A stretch of DNA of 43,226 bases, taken from Nitrospira sp. UBA2082 (GTDB taxonomy: Bacteria > Nitrospirota > Nitrospiria > Nitrospirales > Nitrospiraceae). The notes beneath the pieces are model-generated. The model was given only the letters and a program-made list of their open reading frames with translations, made no database searches and was not told where the DNA came from. The DNA lies in the NCBI GenBank assembly GCA_002331335.1, contig DCZO01000019.1:1-43226 (forward strand), read 5' to 3'. This document shows positions 1 through 9,328 of this stretch, in pieces (position 1 is the first letter of the stretch; each line of letters begins with the position of its first letter). The position numbers were made by a program, and so were the translations under genes.

Positions 1-2742
1 GTTGACGCTCGTCACGGTGATCGTGCTCGTCGTCCCCGCCGAATTGTCGCTGCCGTCGTTCACCACCCACGTGATCGTGCGATTGCCCGTGTTCGGATTG
101 TCCCCGTTCGTGTTCTGGTACGTGACGCTCTCCAGCACCTGCTCGTACTGCGCCAATGTCGCCGTCCCCGTCAGCGTCAGCACCCCCGTCCCCGGGTTGT
201 AGCTGCCCGTGATTCCGAACGCGCTGGTAAAGGCCAGCACGTCCTCGCTCGCCACCAACCCGCCCGTGAGGCTCACCGTCGCCCCGGTAATGTTCGCGCT
301 GTCCACGTCGGTGATCGTTAGCGTCCCATCAATCACCGTCGCCGGATCCCCCTCGGTGTAGGCCAGCGTGCCCCCCGCCCCGCTCACCACAGGCGCATCG
401 TTCACGGCGGTCACAGAGATGGTGGTGAGCACCGTGTTACTGGGCAACTGGGTTGTTTGATCGCGGACGACGGTGGAAATCGTGCGAGTGGTCATGGTTC
501 CACCCGCGGTGGGATCATCGCTGGTGCTGCTATATCGAATGGAGGCAATGAACGTCTGGTAATTGGCTCTGGTGTCTACGCCACTAATCGTGAGCACGCC
601 GGTCAGCGCGTTATAACTGCCGGTGATGTTCCCGATGTTGGTGAACGTCAACGTATCGCCGGCGGTGAAGTTTCTGGCAATGGTCACCGTCCCACCGTTC
701 ATATTTGCACTGGAAGGATCGGTGATCACGACATCGGTGTCGCTGATTCCTACGGCGCTTCCGTTTTCGGTATACGCAGCCGTATGCCCTGTGGGTTCTG
801 CGGAGATCGTCACATTATCGACAAAGAAAAACTCATCGGCAGCGGTATACCCACCGGTCACACGGAAGCGGATAACGGTATCGGCCGATTCATATCCAGA
901 TAGATTCAGATTCGCCACGCCCGTACTATCGTTTGTAAACGTCTGCAACGTGGTGAAGGTCACCCCGGCGTCCTTGGACACTTCGACCACCAACGTGTCT
1001 GTGTTTTCCAACGTGCCGCTGGTGTTGTAATTGAACGAAAGGGTCGGGTTGATATAATTGGTGAGGTTCACCGAACGTTGAATGCTGGACGCCGCACCGG
1101 TATCGCGGCCAATGCGTATTTCTCCATCAACTCCCGCAGTGGGATCCACGTCCACAATCCGCACTTCGCCCGCTGTCGCGCTTTGAGCCGCTCCGACACC
1201 ATCCACCTCTATCCAATTCGTGGACCAGGGGATAGCCCCTCCGGAGGCATTATTATACGCAGCGGTAAAGGGCGCCGTATCATCCAAGTTGTCGCTCGCG
1301 CTCTGGCTGGCATCATTGTCGTTTAAATCCAGAGTCGGCCCGCCGGCGGTTGTGCTGTTAAAGAGTATGTCGTGGAGCACGACGACCGGGCTCGCATTGC
1401 TGGTGCTGCCATAGGTGAATTCCACCCACGTAATACCGGTCTTTCCAAATGTAACCGTCGTGTTCCCGGCGCCGGTGGTCTGGTTTGCACCAGCGCCATT
1501 CCCTGAAACCGTGTTGGTTCCATTGAACGTATTGGTCGTGCTGGTTGTCGCCGACGTTGGGTTCCCCACATTACTGTTGAAGATCGCAAACTCGTTATTA
1601 TCTACGTCAAACAGGGTAAGGCTCACGTTACTGACGCTGCCGCCAAGCTGATTGCTGAAGTCGATCCGGACCGTGATGGTGTCCGTAGTCGGGTTAATGG
1701 TCATTCCAAACTGCAGCGCATCCTGCACGGGAGATAGCCCACCGGTATATGTGTTGGTCGTTGTAATGCCGGTCAACGTGCCGGCCCCGGTTTCGGTCAC
1801 ACTGACCGTGACGGTACTGCCGTCACCGAGTGTGACGACTTGGCTGGCCGGCGCAGTGGTACCACCCGTCCATGTCACGGCATCCCAGTCCACCACGCCC
1901 AGTAAATCACTCCAGTTATCCTGAGCGGCTTGATCGATCGCCACTCCAGCCTCTATCGAACCGGTCTTCACTTCCAAATCCCAATCGCCCCCCAACTCCG
2001 CATGCCCCGTGGCATCGGTGGAGGCCGCGACATCCGCGCCGGTCAACATGGCCAACGCCTGAATGGCCGCTTGTCCGCTTTCACCGCTGCCAAAATTGCA
2101 GCCGTAAATCAGGATGTCTGCGTCGGCCGAGAGGGTTTGACTGATCTGTTCAAACTGCGCGGCATATTGGGTACCGATAGAAGCTTGGGTCAGGAGACTT
2201 GATCCAAGCTCCATCTCGCCCTCGTTCCCATGGCCAATGAGGTGGATGGCGTCGATCCCGGTGCGGCCTGCAAGCACCTCTGACATCTGCTGCACACCGT
2301 CGCGGGAGGAGTCGAGGATATGCACTTCGACATTGGGACTGATTCCATCGAGGAGTTTTTGGTAATCACGCACGCTCGAAGACACGAACACAATTTCTTG
2401 GCGAGCCGTGGAAGCATCGTATGCCGCCAGCGCGTCGAACAATGCTTGTTCGTCTGTTGTGAACTGAGGCTCACCGGTCGGGGCGGACGGAGTGGTATCG
2501 CCTGTCGCGCCGTCATCGACAGACAAGGCCGGCTCGGCTTGACTTTGTGCGAGCTGTTCGCTAGCCACTGCACCAGCCGTAGCCACGGCGGCACCATCAA
2601 ACATGATGCGTGATTCAAGTGACAGCAATGAACTGGTAAGAACAGAGCCGGGTGGTCGAGTACCTCCTTTGTCTGCGGCGGGATAATGCTGGCTTCGCGG
2701 CTTATGGCCCGCTGGCTTTTTCTTTCTTCGAAGAATTCTCAT
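1..2742 (-). CDS. Giant LEPR-XLL / DUF4347 repeat adhesin-like protein, N-terminal part (runs off the window)
   Basis: Open minus-strand frame of 914 codons with no stop before the left edge, so the C-terminus is missing. The basic N-terminus is followed by LESRIMFDGA at about residues 42-51, the LEPR-XLL type motif found at the start of very large surface proteins. Residues about 115-285 look like a DUF4347 domain (QEIVFVSSSVRDYQ, HLIGHGNEGEMELG, ILIYGCNFG). The rest is Thr/Ser/Asn/Gly-rich beta-repeat sequence with cadherin-like ends (VTAVNDAPVVSGAGGTLAYT) and repeated units of the form GSYNALTGVLTISG and GSYNPGTGVLTLTG. The start has no strong ribosome site. It lies 235 bp downstream of four export genes on the same strand, so it is the likely cargo of that system. 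Secreted adhesin or biofilm matrix protein is an inference; family membership is fairly sure. Confidence 0.85.
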   Translation of the reverse strand, partial: MRILRRKKKPAGHKPRSQHYPAADKGGTRPPGSVLTSSLLSLESRIMFDGAAVATAGAVASEQLAQSQAEPALSVDDGATGDTTPSAPTGEPQFTTDEQALFDALAAYDASTARQEIVFVSSSVRDYQKLLDGISPNVEVHILDSSRDGVQQMSEVLAGRTGIDAIHLIGHGNEGEMELGSSLLTQASIGTQYAAQFEQISQTLSADADILIYGCNFGSGESGQAAIQALAMLTGADVAASTDATGHAELGGDWDLEVKTGSIEAGVAIDQAAQDNWSDLLGVVDWDAVTWTGGTTAPASQVVTLGDGSTVTVSVTETGAGTLTGITTTNTYTGGLSPVQDALQFGMTINPTTDTITVRIDFSNQLGGSVSNVSLTLFDVDNNEFAIFNSNVGNPTSATTSTTNTFNGTNTVSGNGAGANQTTGAGNTTVTFGKTGITWVEFTYGSTSNASPVVVLHDILFNSTTAGGPTLDLNDNDASQSASDNLDDTAPFTAAYNNASGGAIPWSTNWIEVDGVGAAQSATAGEVRIVDVDPTAGVDGEIRIGRDTGAASSIQRSVNLTNYINPTLSFNYNTSGTLENTDTLVVEVSKDAGVTFTTLQTFTNDSTGVANLNLSGYESADTVIRFRVTGGYTAADEFFFVDNVTISAEPTGHTAAYTENGSAVGISDTDVVITDPSSANMNGGTVTIARNFTAGDTLTFTNIGNITGSYNALTGVLTISGVDTRANYQTFIASIRYSSTSDDPTAGGTMTTRTISTVVRDQTTQLPSNTVLTTISVTAVNDAPVVSGAGGTLAYTEGDPATVIDGTLTITDVDSANITGATVSLTGGLVASEDVLAFTSAFGITGSYNPGTGVLTLTGTATLAQYEQVLESVTYQNTNGDNPNTGNRTITWVVNDGSDNSAGTTSTITVTSVN

Positions 2743-2977
2743 AATCGGGGCCGGAACGCGATAAGTCCTTGAGCCACCTAGGAAATCCACCAGAGAGACT
2801 GCAAAGCCAGTGCCACCCGAGCGAGATAAGTTACCCCTATTTTGTCAATGACTTATATGAGCGCGTTCGGATAAGGACGGCATCGGAGACAAATTGCGTC
2901 TCATTGCATCCTTTATTGATCTAAGAGCGTAAGTGTAGGTGGGCAGAACTTGCGGAATCGACGCGGCGCTGGAGTGC

Positions 2978-5110
2978 TCACGCGCCACTTTCTCGAATGA
3001 AGATTCTGGCACCCTGCTCCCACACCCGTCGAGCGATGCTGATACGAGGGCCCTCTACCAACACCGTCCCACGCACCGCCTGGTTCCATTGTGGCGGTGC
3101 CTCGGTCAGATGCAGGGTGACGCGATAGACGGAAGCTTCTGGTTTCAACTTGTGCGCGGCGTCTTCTCGAACAGGAACTTCACCGCCGTACAGCGACGCG
3201 AGGTAGGGCACGGTAAAACTGCTCTCGTCGATGTCTCGGATCTCGACGATCTCAGCCATCACGCTCGGCCGGTCCGCCCCCTCTGGAATGAACCGAGCCG
3301 ATTGTCCTGTCTGGAGATAGCCAACCTCTGTTTCAGGCGCCAGCGCATGCAGCTCTTCAGCGGCCGGAGCAATGATATAGGCGAGAGGCAGTTCTTTATT
3401 GATCCACCGCCCCATATGGAGCGCTTCCGGTCGGTCGGCCACGATCCCAGCGATTGGAGCCGTCAAGGAGAGGTTCTCCTGCTGCTGCTGAAGGCCCTCC
3501 AATTGCGAGAGGTGCGCCTTTAAAGTTTCCAGTCTCACCTGGTGCTTTGCTAATTCTTGCTGACCGGAAAACTGACGAAGGCTTTTTAAGCGCTGGACTT
3601 CAATCCGTTTGCGCGTCAAGGCAATGTCTTTTTCGAGCGTCGGCGACTCCAGCACCACCAATCTTTCTCCTGGCTCCACCCGTCGTCCCTCTTCGATCGC
3701 CAGGCTGACGATCCTCCCAGGCGCTGGCGCATAAATGGTGGCATGGGGTGTCGATTCCAGCACTGCGGGAAGGCTGATGCGATCAGACCAGGGCACAAAC
3801 AACGCCGCAGCAAGAACCACCATGACGCCGGCTGATACCCATGCTCTTCGCTGTTTCCCTATGATCTGTCGAAGGTTCCACCACGTTTTGCACTCACGCG
3901 CGACCGGCAGCAGGATGAACCACCCGATCTCCACCGCAAACAGGATGATTCCAACCACTTTGAAAAAGTAGTGATACACGACGATTGCGATACCGACGAA
4001 CAGCGAGAACCGATATATCCACACCGCCCAGGCGAACCAAACCAAGAACCGACAGCGCGCAGGGGACACCGCCTCGGGCATCGGCGCATCCAGACCGAAG
4101 AGCAGCCTGCGTAGCTGCCACTGTCCGAAGGCGGAGGCTCGATCGTGCAGATTGGGCACGCCGAGCAAATCCGACAAGACATAGTAGCCGTCGAATCGCA
4201 TAAACGGGCTCAGATTGATGGCGACCCCCATCAGCAAGCTGGTCGTCGCCACGATGAAGACGAGGCTCCGCAATACGCCGTCGTCGAGAAAGCTCCAGGC
4301 GAAGAGCGCCACGGCGGCCAGGGAACATTCGACAACCATTCCGGCGGCGCCGATAGCAGCTCGCTGGCGGCGGGAAGTCAGCTTCCACGCATCCGAGGTA
4401 TCCGAATACAGCATCGGCACCATGACCATCATGGCGATACCGATCGTGGGAACCCGGCAACCGTAGCGTGTCGCCGTGTAGGCATGCCCCAATTCGTGGA
4501 ATACTTTGACAATGACCAAACAGACCACGTACAACGCGACCCCGCGGGGAGTGAAGAAATGCAGCATGCTGGAGGTAAAGGTTTCCCATTGACGTGAAAC
4601 CAAATAAAGTCCCGCCAGACCTATGATCACGACAAGCCAGGCAACGGTTCGTGAAAACAGCCGCTCTACATAGGGCAGCGTCGCGCGAAGGAACCGGTCC
4701 GGCTTGACCAGGGGAATTTGAAAAAAGAGATAGTGGTGTACGAGCCAGAGCAGCCATTGCGGTCTCGCCGCTTCTGCATGGTTGGCATACGCACGGTAGC
4801 CCCCCTGCGGCAGCTCCCGCATGAGGTGATTCACGTACAGAAACTTTAGCAGATCATCGAGGTCCTGACGACTGGCACGGCAGGTCGTCTCCGCATGGAT
4901 CTCGGACAACACCTTTTCCGCCGACCGCCCTTTCCAGCGGGACAGCATCTGATAGGCAGCCCAACCGATCTGAAAATATTTCCCGCGGACCGGATCGACG
5001 ATTACCCAGGTGGGCGAACCGTCGGCACTCGACGTGCCTTCGACAAACCGAAGATCTTCGCGCAACGGCGGCAGAACTTTTTCTCGCCCCTGAGGCGTCG
5101 GCTCACTCAT
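2978..5110 (-). CDS. M50 (site-2 protease-like) membrane protein fused to a HlyD-type adaptor
   Basis: 710 residues. Residues about 15-100 resemble a PqqD-like domain (VDPVRGKYFQIGWAAYQML). Several membrane helices follow, with the zinc motif HELGH at 205-209 and a second motif NLSPFMRFDG at 299-308 that would supply the third metal ligand, so the protease site looks intact. After a helix near 420-435 the C-terminal third is a HlyD-like periplasmic arm: a lipoyl-like half (ATIYAPAPGRIVSLAIEEG), a short coiled coil rich in Q/L/E, and a second lipoyl/barrel half. The gene overlaps the upstream GAF-HlyD gene by 4 bp (ATGA), showing translational coupling. Such M50-HlyD fusions occur beside TolC genes and are usually annotated only as efflux adaptors. 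A role in cleaving or threading the neighbouring giant protein is inference. Confidence 0.85.
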   Translation of the reverse strand: MSEPTPQGREKVLPPLREDLRFVEGTSSADGSPTWVIVDPVRGKYFQIGWAAYQMLSRWKGRSAEKVLSEIHAETTCRASRQDLDDLLKFLYVNHLMRELPQGGYRAYANHAEAARPQWLLWLVHHYLFFQIPLVKPDRFLRATLPYVERLFSRTVAWLVVIIGLAGLYLVSRQWETFTSSMLHFFTPRGVALYVVCLVIVKVFHELGHAYTATRYGCRVPTIGIAMMVMVPMLYSDTSDAWKLTSRRQRAAIGAAGMVVECSLAAVALFAWSFLDDGVLRSLVFIVATTSLLMGVAINLSPFMRFDGYYVLSDLLGVPNLHDRASAFGQWQLRRLLFGLDAPMPEAVSPARCRFLVWFAWAVWIYRFSLFVGIAIVVYHYFFKVVGIILFAVEIGWFILLPVARECKTWWNLRQIIGKQRRAWVSAGVMVVLAAALFVPWSDRISLPAVLESTPHATIYAPAPGRIVSLAIEEGRRVEPGERLVVLESPTLEKDIALTRKRIEVQRLKSLRQFSGQQELAKHQVRLETLKAHLSQLEGLQQQQENLSLTAPIAGIVADRPEALHMGRWINKELPLAYIIAPAAEELHALAPETEVGYLQTGQSARFIPEGADRPSVMAEIVEIRDIDESSFTVPYLASLYGGEVPVREDAAHKLKPEASVYRVTLHLTEAPPQWNQAVRGTVLVEGPRISIARRVWEQGARIFIRESGA

Positions 5111-6474
5111 AGCCCAATCCAGGGTCGGAGAGCAGAAATCGGCCGGCGGAACAGATAGGTGAATAATGTCACCTGTTCCCCATAGATCTTGGCACTTCCC
5201 TGCCAGCCGATGCGAAACTCCGCCGATCCCTGCTCAAGCTGCGCCATCACCCGGTAGGCCAGCGTATTGTTCGGCAACACTTCGGCGTGATAGCTCGCAT
5301 GGCTCACTGTAGCGGACACGCTGGAAAAGGGAGTGGCGTTCAGGAACAGCTTCACCGGAGCGCCTTCGCGCAACACAATGGCGTCCTCCACAGGCAGATC
5401 GATACGCACCTCCAACGATTGCGGATTCGCGAGTTCCATGATGCGCTGCCCTACGACGACCGGCTTTCCGATCCAGTCGGATTTATCTGTATACAGAACA
5501 AGCCCCGCCTGCTCCGCCTTCACATCAACTTTTGCCAACCGTTCATACATATAGTTCCGCTCGGTTTCCCGCAGCTCAACTTCGGCTTTCAACTGCGGCA
5601 CATCGGCTTTGTGTTCGGCCTCCACAAACGAACCTTGTGACGCACGGCGGTACTGCGCAAGCGCCACGTCGAGATTGCGCTCCGCTACTTCGTATTCGCT
5701 CCTAAACGTCGTGTTTTCGTACTTAAATAACACCTCGCCCTCTTTGACCGTGGTATTGGGCGCGACAAGGATTTCTGCAATGACCCCGTCGATTGGGGCG
5801 CTCACAATTACAGGATCCTTCGCGACGATCTTTGCGGGAGCCAGGGTGGACATGGAGACTGGAATCGCAAGAGCACCCATGATTATGGCGACAAGGATCC
5901 ACGTCGCGGTTCGGCTCAGCCCCCATTGCCATCGCACGTTGTTCGATTGTCCCACCGCTCGCCATGCATACGCATAGGATTCGCCTATTCGTTGCAGTAC
6001 CGTGACTTCGTGGTCCGCCCATGGCTGATCCCGCGTGAGCCATAGGCCTCCGAGGATCTGTCCATCCGGATGCTTGAGGGGACACCACAGTCCACGACCT
6101 GGTGTAAATTCATTCCAGTCAGGCCTACACTCTACAGGGCAATCCGCTTCCGACACTTGACGGATATCGGGACCCGCCGACGCCTCGCGCAGACAGTGGA
6201 CCAATCGTTCAGTCCACTGCATTAATGGCGCTGTGCGGTCTACGACAGGCACGCTCGAGGCGGCACACACTTCGGAGCGCGGCGACGATGCCGTCAGCGG
6301 TATCAGAAAGATGGCTTGTTGATAGGGAACAAGACGGCGGGTTTCATTGACGAAGAAAAATTGCAGTTCTTCCCGGGTCCGAGCGGCCCGTACCATGCCC
6401 TCCAGTACGAGCAACATGGTAAACGAGGTGTTCCTCTGTGGCGGACTTAGCGAAGTGACTTCTGCTGTGGCCAT
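5107..6474 (-). CDS. GAF-like domain plus HlyD-family periplasmic adaptor
   Basis: 455 residues in two parts. Residues about 20-185 resemble a GAF domain (LVLEGMVRAARTREELQFFFVNETRRLVPYQQAIFLI... GLWCPLKHPDGQILGGLWLT). A single membrane helix (WILVAIIMGALAIPVSM, near 193-209) is followed by a HlyD/biotinyl-lipoyl arm (VSAPIDGVIAEILVAPNTTVKEGEVLF), a coiled coil and a beta-barrel ending. This predicts a cytoplasmic sensory domain and a periplasmic adaptor in one chain. It starts 3 nt after the stop of the preceding adaptor gene and overlaps the M50-HlyD gene by 4 nt, so it belongs to one tightly coupled operon. A GAF domain on a membrane-fusion protein is unusual and may let cytoplasmic signals gate export; that is inference. 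Family call fairly sure, GAF call from sequence look only. Confidence 0.8.
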   Translation of the reverse strand: MATAEVTSLSPPQRNTSFTMLLVLEGMVRAARTREELQFFFVNETRRLVPYQQAIFLIPLTASSPRSEVCAASSVPVVDRTAPLMQWTERLVHCLREASAGPDIRQVSEADCPVECRPDWNEFTPGRGLWCPLKHPDGQILGGLWLTRDQPWADHEVTVLQRIGESYAYAWRAVGQSNNVRWQWGLSRTATWILVAIIMGALAIPVSMSTLAPAKIVAKDPVIVSAPIDGVIAEILVAPNTTVKEGEVLFKYENTTFRSEYEVAERNLDVALAQYRRASQGSFVEAEHKADVPQLKAEVELRETERNYMYERLAKVDVKAEQAGLVLYTDKSDWIGKPVVVGQRIMELANPQSLEVRIDLPVEDAIVLREGAPVKLFLNATPFSSVSATVSHASYHAEVLPNNTLAYRVMAQLEQGSAEFRIGWQGSAKIYGEQVTLFTYLFRRPISALRPWIGL

Positions 6475-6477
6475 ACG

Positions 6478-7266
6478 TTACCGCGAGAGTTCAGCAAATA
6501 TAGCGGCCCCACTCATCCCGGCTAGAACGTTCGCCGGTTTGGAGCGAAACCGCCCTTTGACCTTCACCGTTTGGCTCGCGGGATCGACATTGGCACCGAT
6601 GTCCTCAACGACGGCAGGATACTGAAGTCCTGTTTCATCGACGGCATAGTCAAATCGCTTGCCAACCTTGAGCCAAGCAAGAGCTTTCGACGGCAGAATC
6701 AGCTCAATCTCGAGGAGACTGTCGTCCAACAGGCTGATGAGTTGATCGTTAGGGAAGACGTTTTCATGTTCGTTGACAATCGTTTTGACAACCCGTCCAG
6801 GAAAGGGAGCTCGCACAGTGCAGCCGTTAACATTGACTTGTGCCGCCTTTACTGCGGCCAAAGTTTTTTCGGCTTCAGCTTCTGATATTTCGAGCTCGAG
6901 TGTGCCAACGGCATGATGTTGAGCCAGACGGAGATTGTTCTCATGGGTTTTCTTCTTGGCCCGATGTTCCGCCTGGGCACTGTCTAGTTCAGCCTCGTAC
7001 TTCGAGCAGTCCAGGGCGACTAGCAGTGCCCCTTTTTTGAACCGTTGCCCCTCCTTGTAGGGGAGCTGACTGATTCGACCTTGGACCTGACTGGCCAAAG
7101 TGGCCTGCGCGGTCGCCTTTACTACACCGCGGATCGTGCTGAGCTCTTCTGCGCTGCTCGCGGGTTTGAGGTCCGACTTGGTGGCCGCGATCACAACTGC
7201 CGCCGGACACAGACACCAGGCACAAATAATTGCGGCGCGGCGGAGCGGCTTGTTATGGTAGGTCAT
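6478..7266 (-). CDS. Periplasmic adaptor (membrane fusion protein, HlyD/RND type)
   Basis: 262 residues with an N-terminal signal-like hydrophobic stretch (AAIICAWCLCPAAVVIAA). The two lipoyl halves are readable: TAQATLASQVQGRISQLPY with EGQRFKKGALLVALD, and GCTVRAPFPGRVVKTIVNEHE, separated by a short helical hairpin rich in E/A/K (residues about 75-140). A barrel follows (LEIELILPSKALAWLKVG). It is shorter than typical RND adaptors (about 350-400 residues). Its start overlaps the stop of the TolC-like gene by 4 bp. Expected to bridge an inner-membrane partner to the TolC-like channel; here the only inner-membrane candidates are the two other HlyD proteins of the operon. Confidence 0.85.
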   Translation of the reverse strand: MTYHNKPLRRAAIICAWCLCPAAVVIAATKSDLKPASSAEELSTIRGVVKATAQATLASQVQGRISQLPYKEGQRFKKGALLVALDCSKYEAELDSAQAEHRAKKKTHENNLRLAQHHAVGTLELEISEAEAEKTLAAVKAAQVNVNGCTVRAPFPGRVVKTIVNEHENVFPNDQLISLLDDSLLEIELILPSKALAWLKVGKRFDYAVDETGLQYPAVVEDIGANVDPASQTVKVKGRFRSKPANVLAGMSGAAIFAELSR

Positions 7267-8837
7267 TTGGTCAACTCCTTACTTTTCGCCCATCGGACAC
7301 GCAACTGCATCGCCAAACGAGACACGCTTTGTTCCTGAGTCAACTCATTGGGCAACACATCCTCCCCGATAGCGGCCAACAACGATGCCCACGCCGTTTG
7401 AAGCTCTGCTTCCACGGCATCGTATCGGAGTTGCGCCGCCACCTGGGCAACCCGCTCGCGAAGCATCGCCTGTTCGCTCAACTTGGAGGACCGCCAGGCT
7501 AGACGCGCCTGCTCGGTAATTTGAGACTGTGTGTTGTGGTATAGCATCGCCGTCGCCACTTCTTTCTTCGCATGAGCCACTTGTGCGACACTGACGTGGA
7601 CCTGTGACATGACGGCCATCGTCAGAGCAAGATTCTGCGTGTGCAGGACCTTCTCCTGCGCCTCGATCGTCTTTGCTCTGGCCGGATACCGGATCAGGCT
7701 CAACAAATTCCAACTCGCCCGCGCGGCATATGCACCCCAGTGATTGTTGAAGAGAAACTTGTTGCTGCTGTAGTTTTCGCCAACAACCAGATTCAAGCTG
7801 GGCATCATTTCGAGAATCGCCGCTTTGGCTTCGCGCGAGTTGATGCGGCGGCGATAATCGATCATCCTCAGTTCCGGACGCGCCTCCAAAGCGCGATCTT
7901 CCAGCAAGGCCATATCGGGCGGCAAGCTTATGGTGTTGGACTCTCTCTCCGGCACCATGAGCACCATGTCTTTTTCCTGGCCGGGCGGGAGGTTGATCAA
8001 TGCAGCCAATTGAAGCTTCGCGATGCTCAAGTCCCTGAACAGCTGTTGGATATAGCGCTGCGTATTGAGGAGATCGAGCTTGTACTGTAGGGGAACCATC
8101 GGCGCACTGAGTTTTTCGTCTTGAACGGCCTGGGCCTGCTCAAGAGCACTCTTGACCCACTCATCCAACTGCTTGAGGGACGGAAGAATCCGTTCCGCGC
8201 TGATAGCACGCCAGTAGGCAGCCCGCACATCCTGCATCACACGATTAGCAACACGCCGCCTTTCCTCATCCGCAATTAACACGTCATCCGCCGCCTGTTT
8301 TGCTCTGATGTAAGACAGACCGAAATCCAATACATTCCAGCTCAACGAGAGGTCGGCAGAGAAAATGTTCTTTTCAGCCGAGGTGAAGGGTTCAAGCACT
8401 TGCCTCCCAGTGAGCAAAGACTGCGCGACACCTCCTGCGAAGTTACTGCGGCCGTCGAACCCTGCGTTCGCTGCCAGCCGCGGCAGCATGGCGTAATGGG
8501 AGAGATCGAGTTGCGTCTGTGCCAGCATCTTGTGCATCCATTCGACGCGGGCTTCAAGGTTGTACTTAAGGGCCCGCGCCATGGCTTCGTAGAGGTCCAT
8601 GGGACCGGAGAGGGACTCTTGATCCCTGGTGAGGACGGATCTGTTTTCTTTCACCCGGGACTTCACGTCATCTCCCGTTAATGGGATTGGTGTGATGGCA
8701 CACCCGCTCAGTCCGGAAAACAGAAGAATCGTGAGGGCCGTCAGAGGCCAGCTGCTCGCGCCTCTACCAACCTTATTCCCTGGAGACCCAATTCCGTTTC
8801 TCCAGCTTATACGGGATGGACCCTGCCTATGTGACAT
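7263..8837 (-). CDS. TolC-family outer-membrane channel lipoprotein
   Basis: First gene of the export operon. The frame opens at 8951, but I choose the ATG at 8837: it puts a lipoprotein signal (LTALTILLFSGLSGC, lipobox LSGC) near the N-terminus and has an AGGGG just upstream, while the longer start has no ribosome site. The mature protein shows the repeated alpha-helical layout of outer-membrane efflux proteins (LYEAMARALKYNLEARVEWMHKMLAQ, then LSLSWNVLDFGLSYIRAKQA, then the second repeat with LSLIRYPARAKTIEAQEKV). Length (about 524 residues) fits the family. The last codons overlap the adaptor gene. It should form the outer-membrane exit duct for the export system. Confidence 0.85.
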   Translation of the reverse strand: MSHRQGPSRISWRNGIGSPGNKVGRGASSWPLTALTILLFSGLSGCAITPIPLTGDDVKSRVKENRSVLTRDQESLSGPMDLYEAMARALKYNLEARVEWMHKMLAQTQLDLSHYAMLPRLAANAGFDGRSNFAGGVAQSLLTGRQVLEPFTSAEKNIFSADLSLSWNVLDFGLSYIRAKQAADDVLIADEERRRVANRVMQDVRAAYWRAISAERILPSLKQLDEWVKSALEQAQAVQDEKLSAPMVPLQYKLDLLNTQRYIQQLFRDLSIAKLQLAALINLPPGQEKDMVLMVPERESNTISLPPDMALLEDRALEARPELRMIDYRRRINSREAKAAILEMMPSLNLVVGENYSSNKFLFNNHWGAYAARASWNLLSLIRYPARAKTIEAQEKVLHTQNLALTMAVMSQVHVSVAQVAHAKKEVATAMLYHNTQSQITEQARLAWRSSKLSEQAMLRERVAQVAAQLRYDAVEAELQTAWASLLAAIGEDVLPNELTQEQSVSRLAMQLRVRWAKSKELTK

Positions 8838-9161
8838 ATCCCCTGCAAGCAGAGTGGTACCTTTTGGATGATTGACCGAACCGCATGCGATGCATTGATG
8901 ACGCTGAGTGAGCTTACCCCACTGCCACGAGATGTCATCATTTTTCGGCATTTACAGCAGTGGGCTTATCTTCAGTTTGGTCGGAGTCGATGGTGTTAGT
9001 TTGCGTGTTTAATGCTCGCTCTGCTGGACCACCCTTCTTTGACCAAGTTCAACGATGCTACTGGATGCAGGGTGGTTCATTCCGGATATTGGGAACTCGA
9101 CAATCCTGTTCTTGCCGAGATAAATAGGAGTACTTTCTTGTTGTTGTTAGAGAAAACCACA

Positions 9162-9183
9162 GTTGTGTCGTATAGGACACAAC
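9162..9183. promoter_or_regulatory. Perfect inverted repeat, candidate operator or activator site
   Basis: GTTGTGTC, a 6-nt spacer, then GACACAAC: perfect 8-bp arms. No T-run follows, so it is not a terminator. It lies about 62 bp upstream of a sigma-54-like promoter for lpxC, a usual place for an enhancer-binding protein, and about 325 bp upstream of the divergent TolC-operon start. The repeat is seen directly; its binding protein is unknown. Confidence 0.45.
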
Positions 9184-9244
9184 AGTTCAAGGAATTGCAT
9201 GAATAATTGTCTTGCACAGTCAAAGGCTTACAGTGATTAACTAA

Positions 9245-9260
9245 TGGCATACGAATTGCT
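9245..9260 (+). promoter_or_regulatory. Candidate sigma-54 (-24/-12) promoter for lpxC
   Basis: TGGCATACGAATTGCT matches the TGGCAC-N5-TTGCW pattern with the invariant GG and GC exactly 10 nt apart. It sits 69 nt before the GTG start of lpxC. A single match of this kind can occur by chance; the inverted repeat just upstream makes it more interesting. Confidence 0.35.
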
Positions 9261-9328
9261 ATGCCCATATTGGTCAATAGCTTTGGCCTCGATTTTTGCC
9301 CAAGCCATGGAACACAGGGAGGATTTAG

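Larger units (their letters stand above)
8838..9328. other. Divergent intergenic region between the export operon and lpxC
   Basis: About 490 bp without a convincing gene; the first 114 bp could be an N-terminal extension of the TolC-like protein. It holds an 8-bp-arm inverted repeat at 9162-9183 and a sigma-54-like element at 9245-9260, listed separately. The stretch 8952-9160 shows nothing I can name. Confidence 0.5.

Noticed and set aside
457..903. Plus-strand frames in the first 2.6 kb
   Set aside because: Antisense of the repeat-rich large protein, whose minus frame is open throughout and has clear domain motifs.
3894..4757. 287-codon minus-strand frame inside the M50-HlyD gene
   Set aside because: Alternative frame of the real gene with an Arg/Ala/Pro-rich composition and no domain.
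9276..9300. Second sigma-54-like match before lpxC (TTGGCC ... TTTGCC)
   Set aside because: The GG to GC distance is one base too long.
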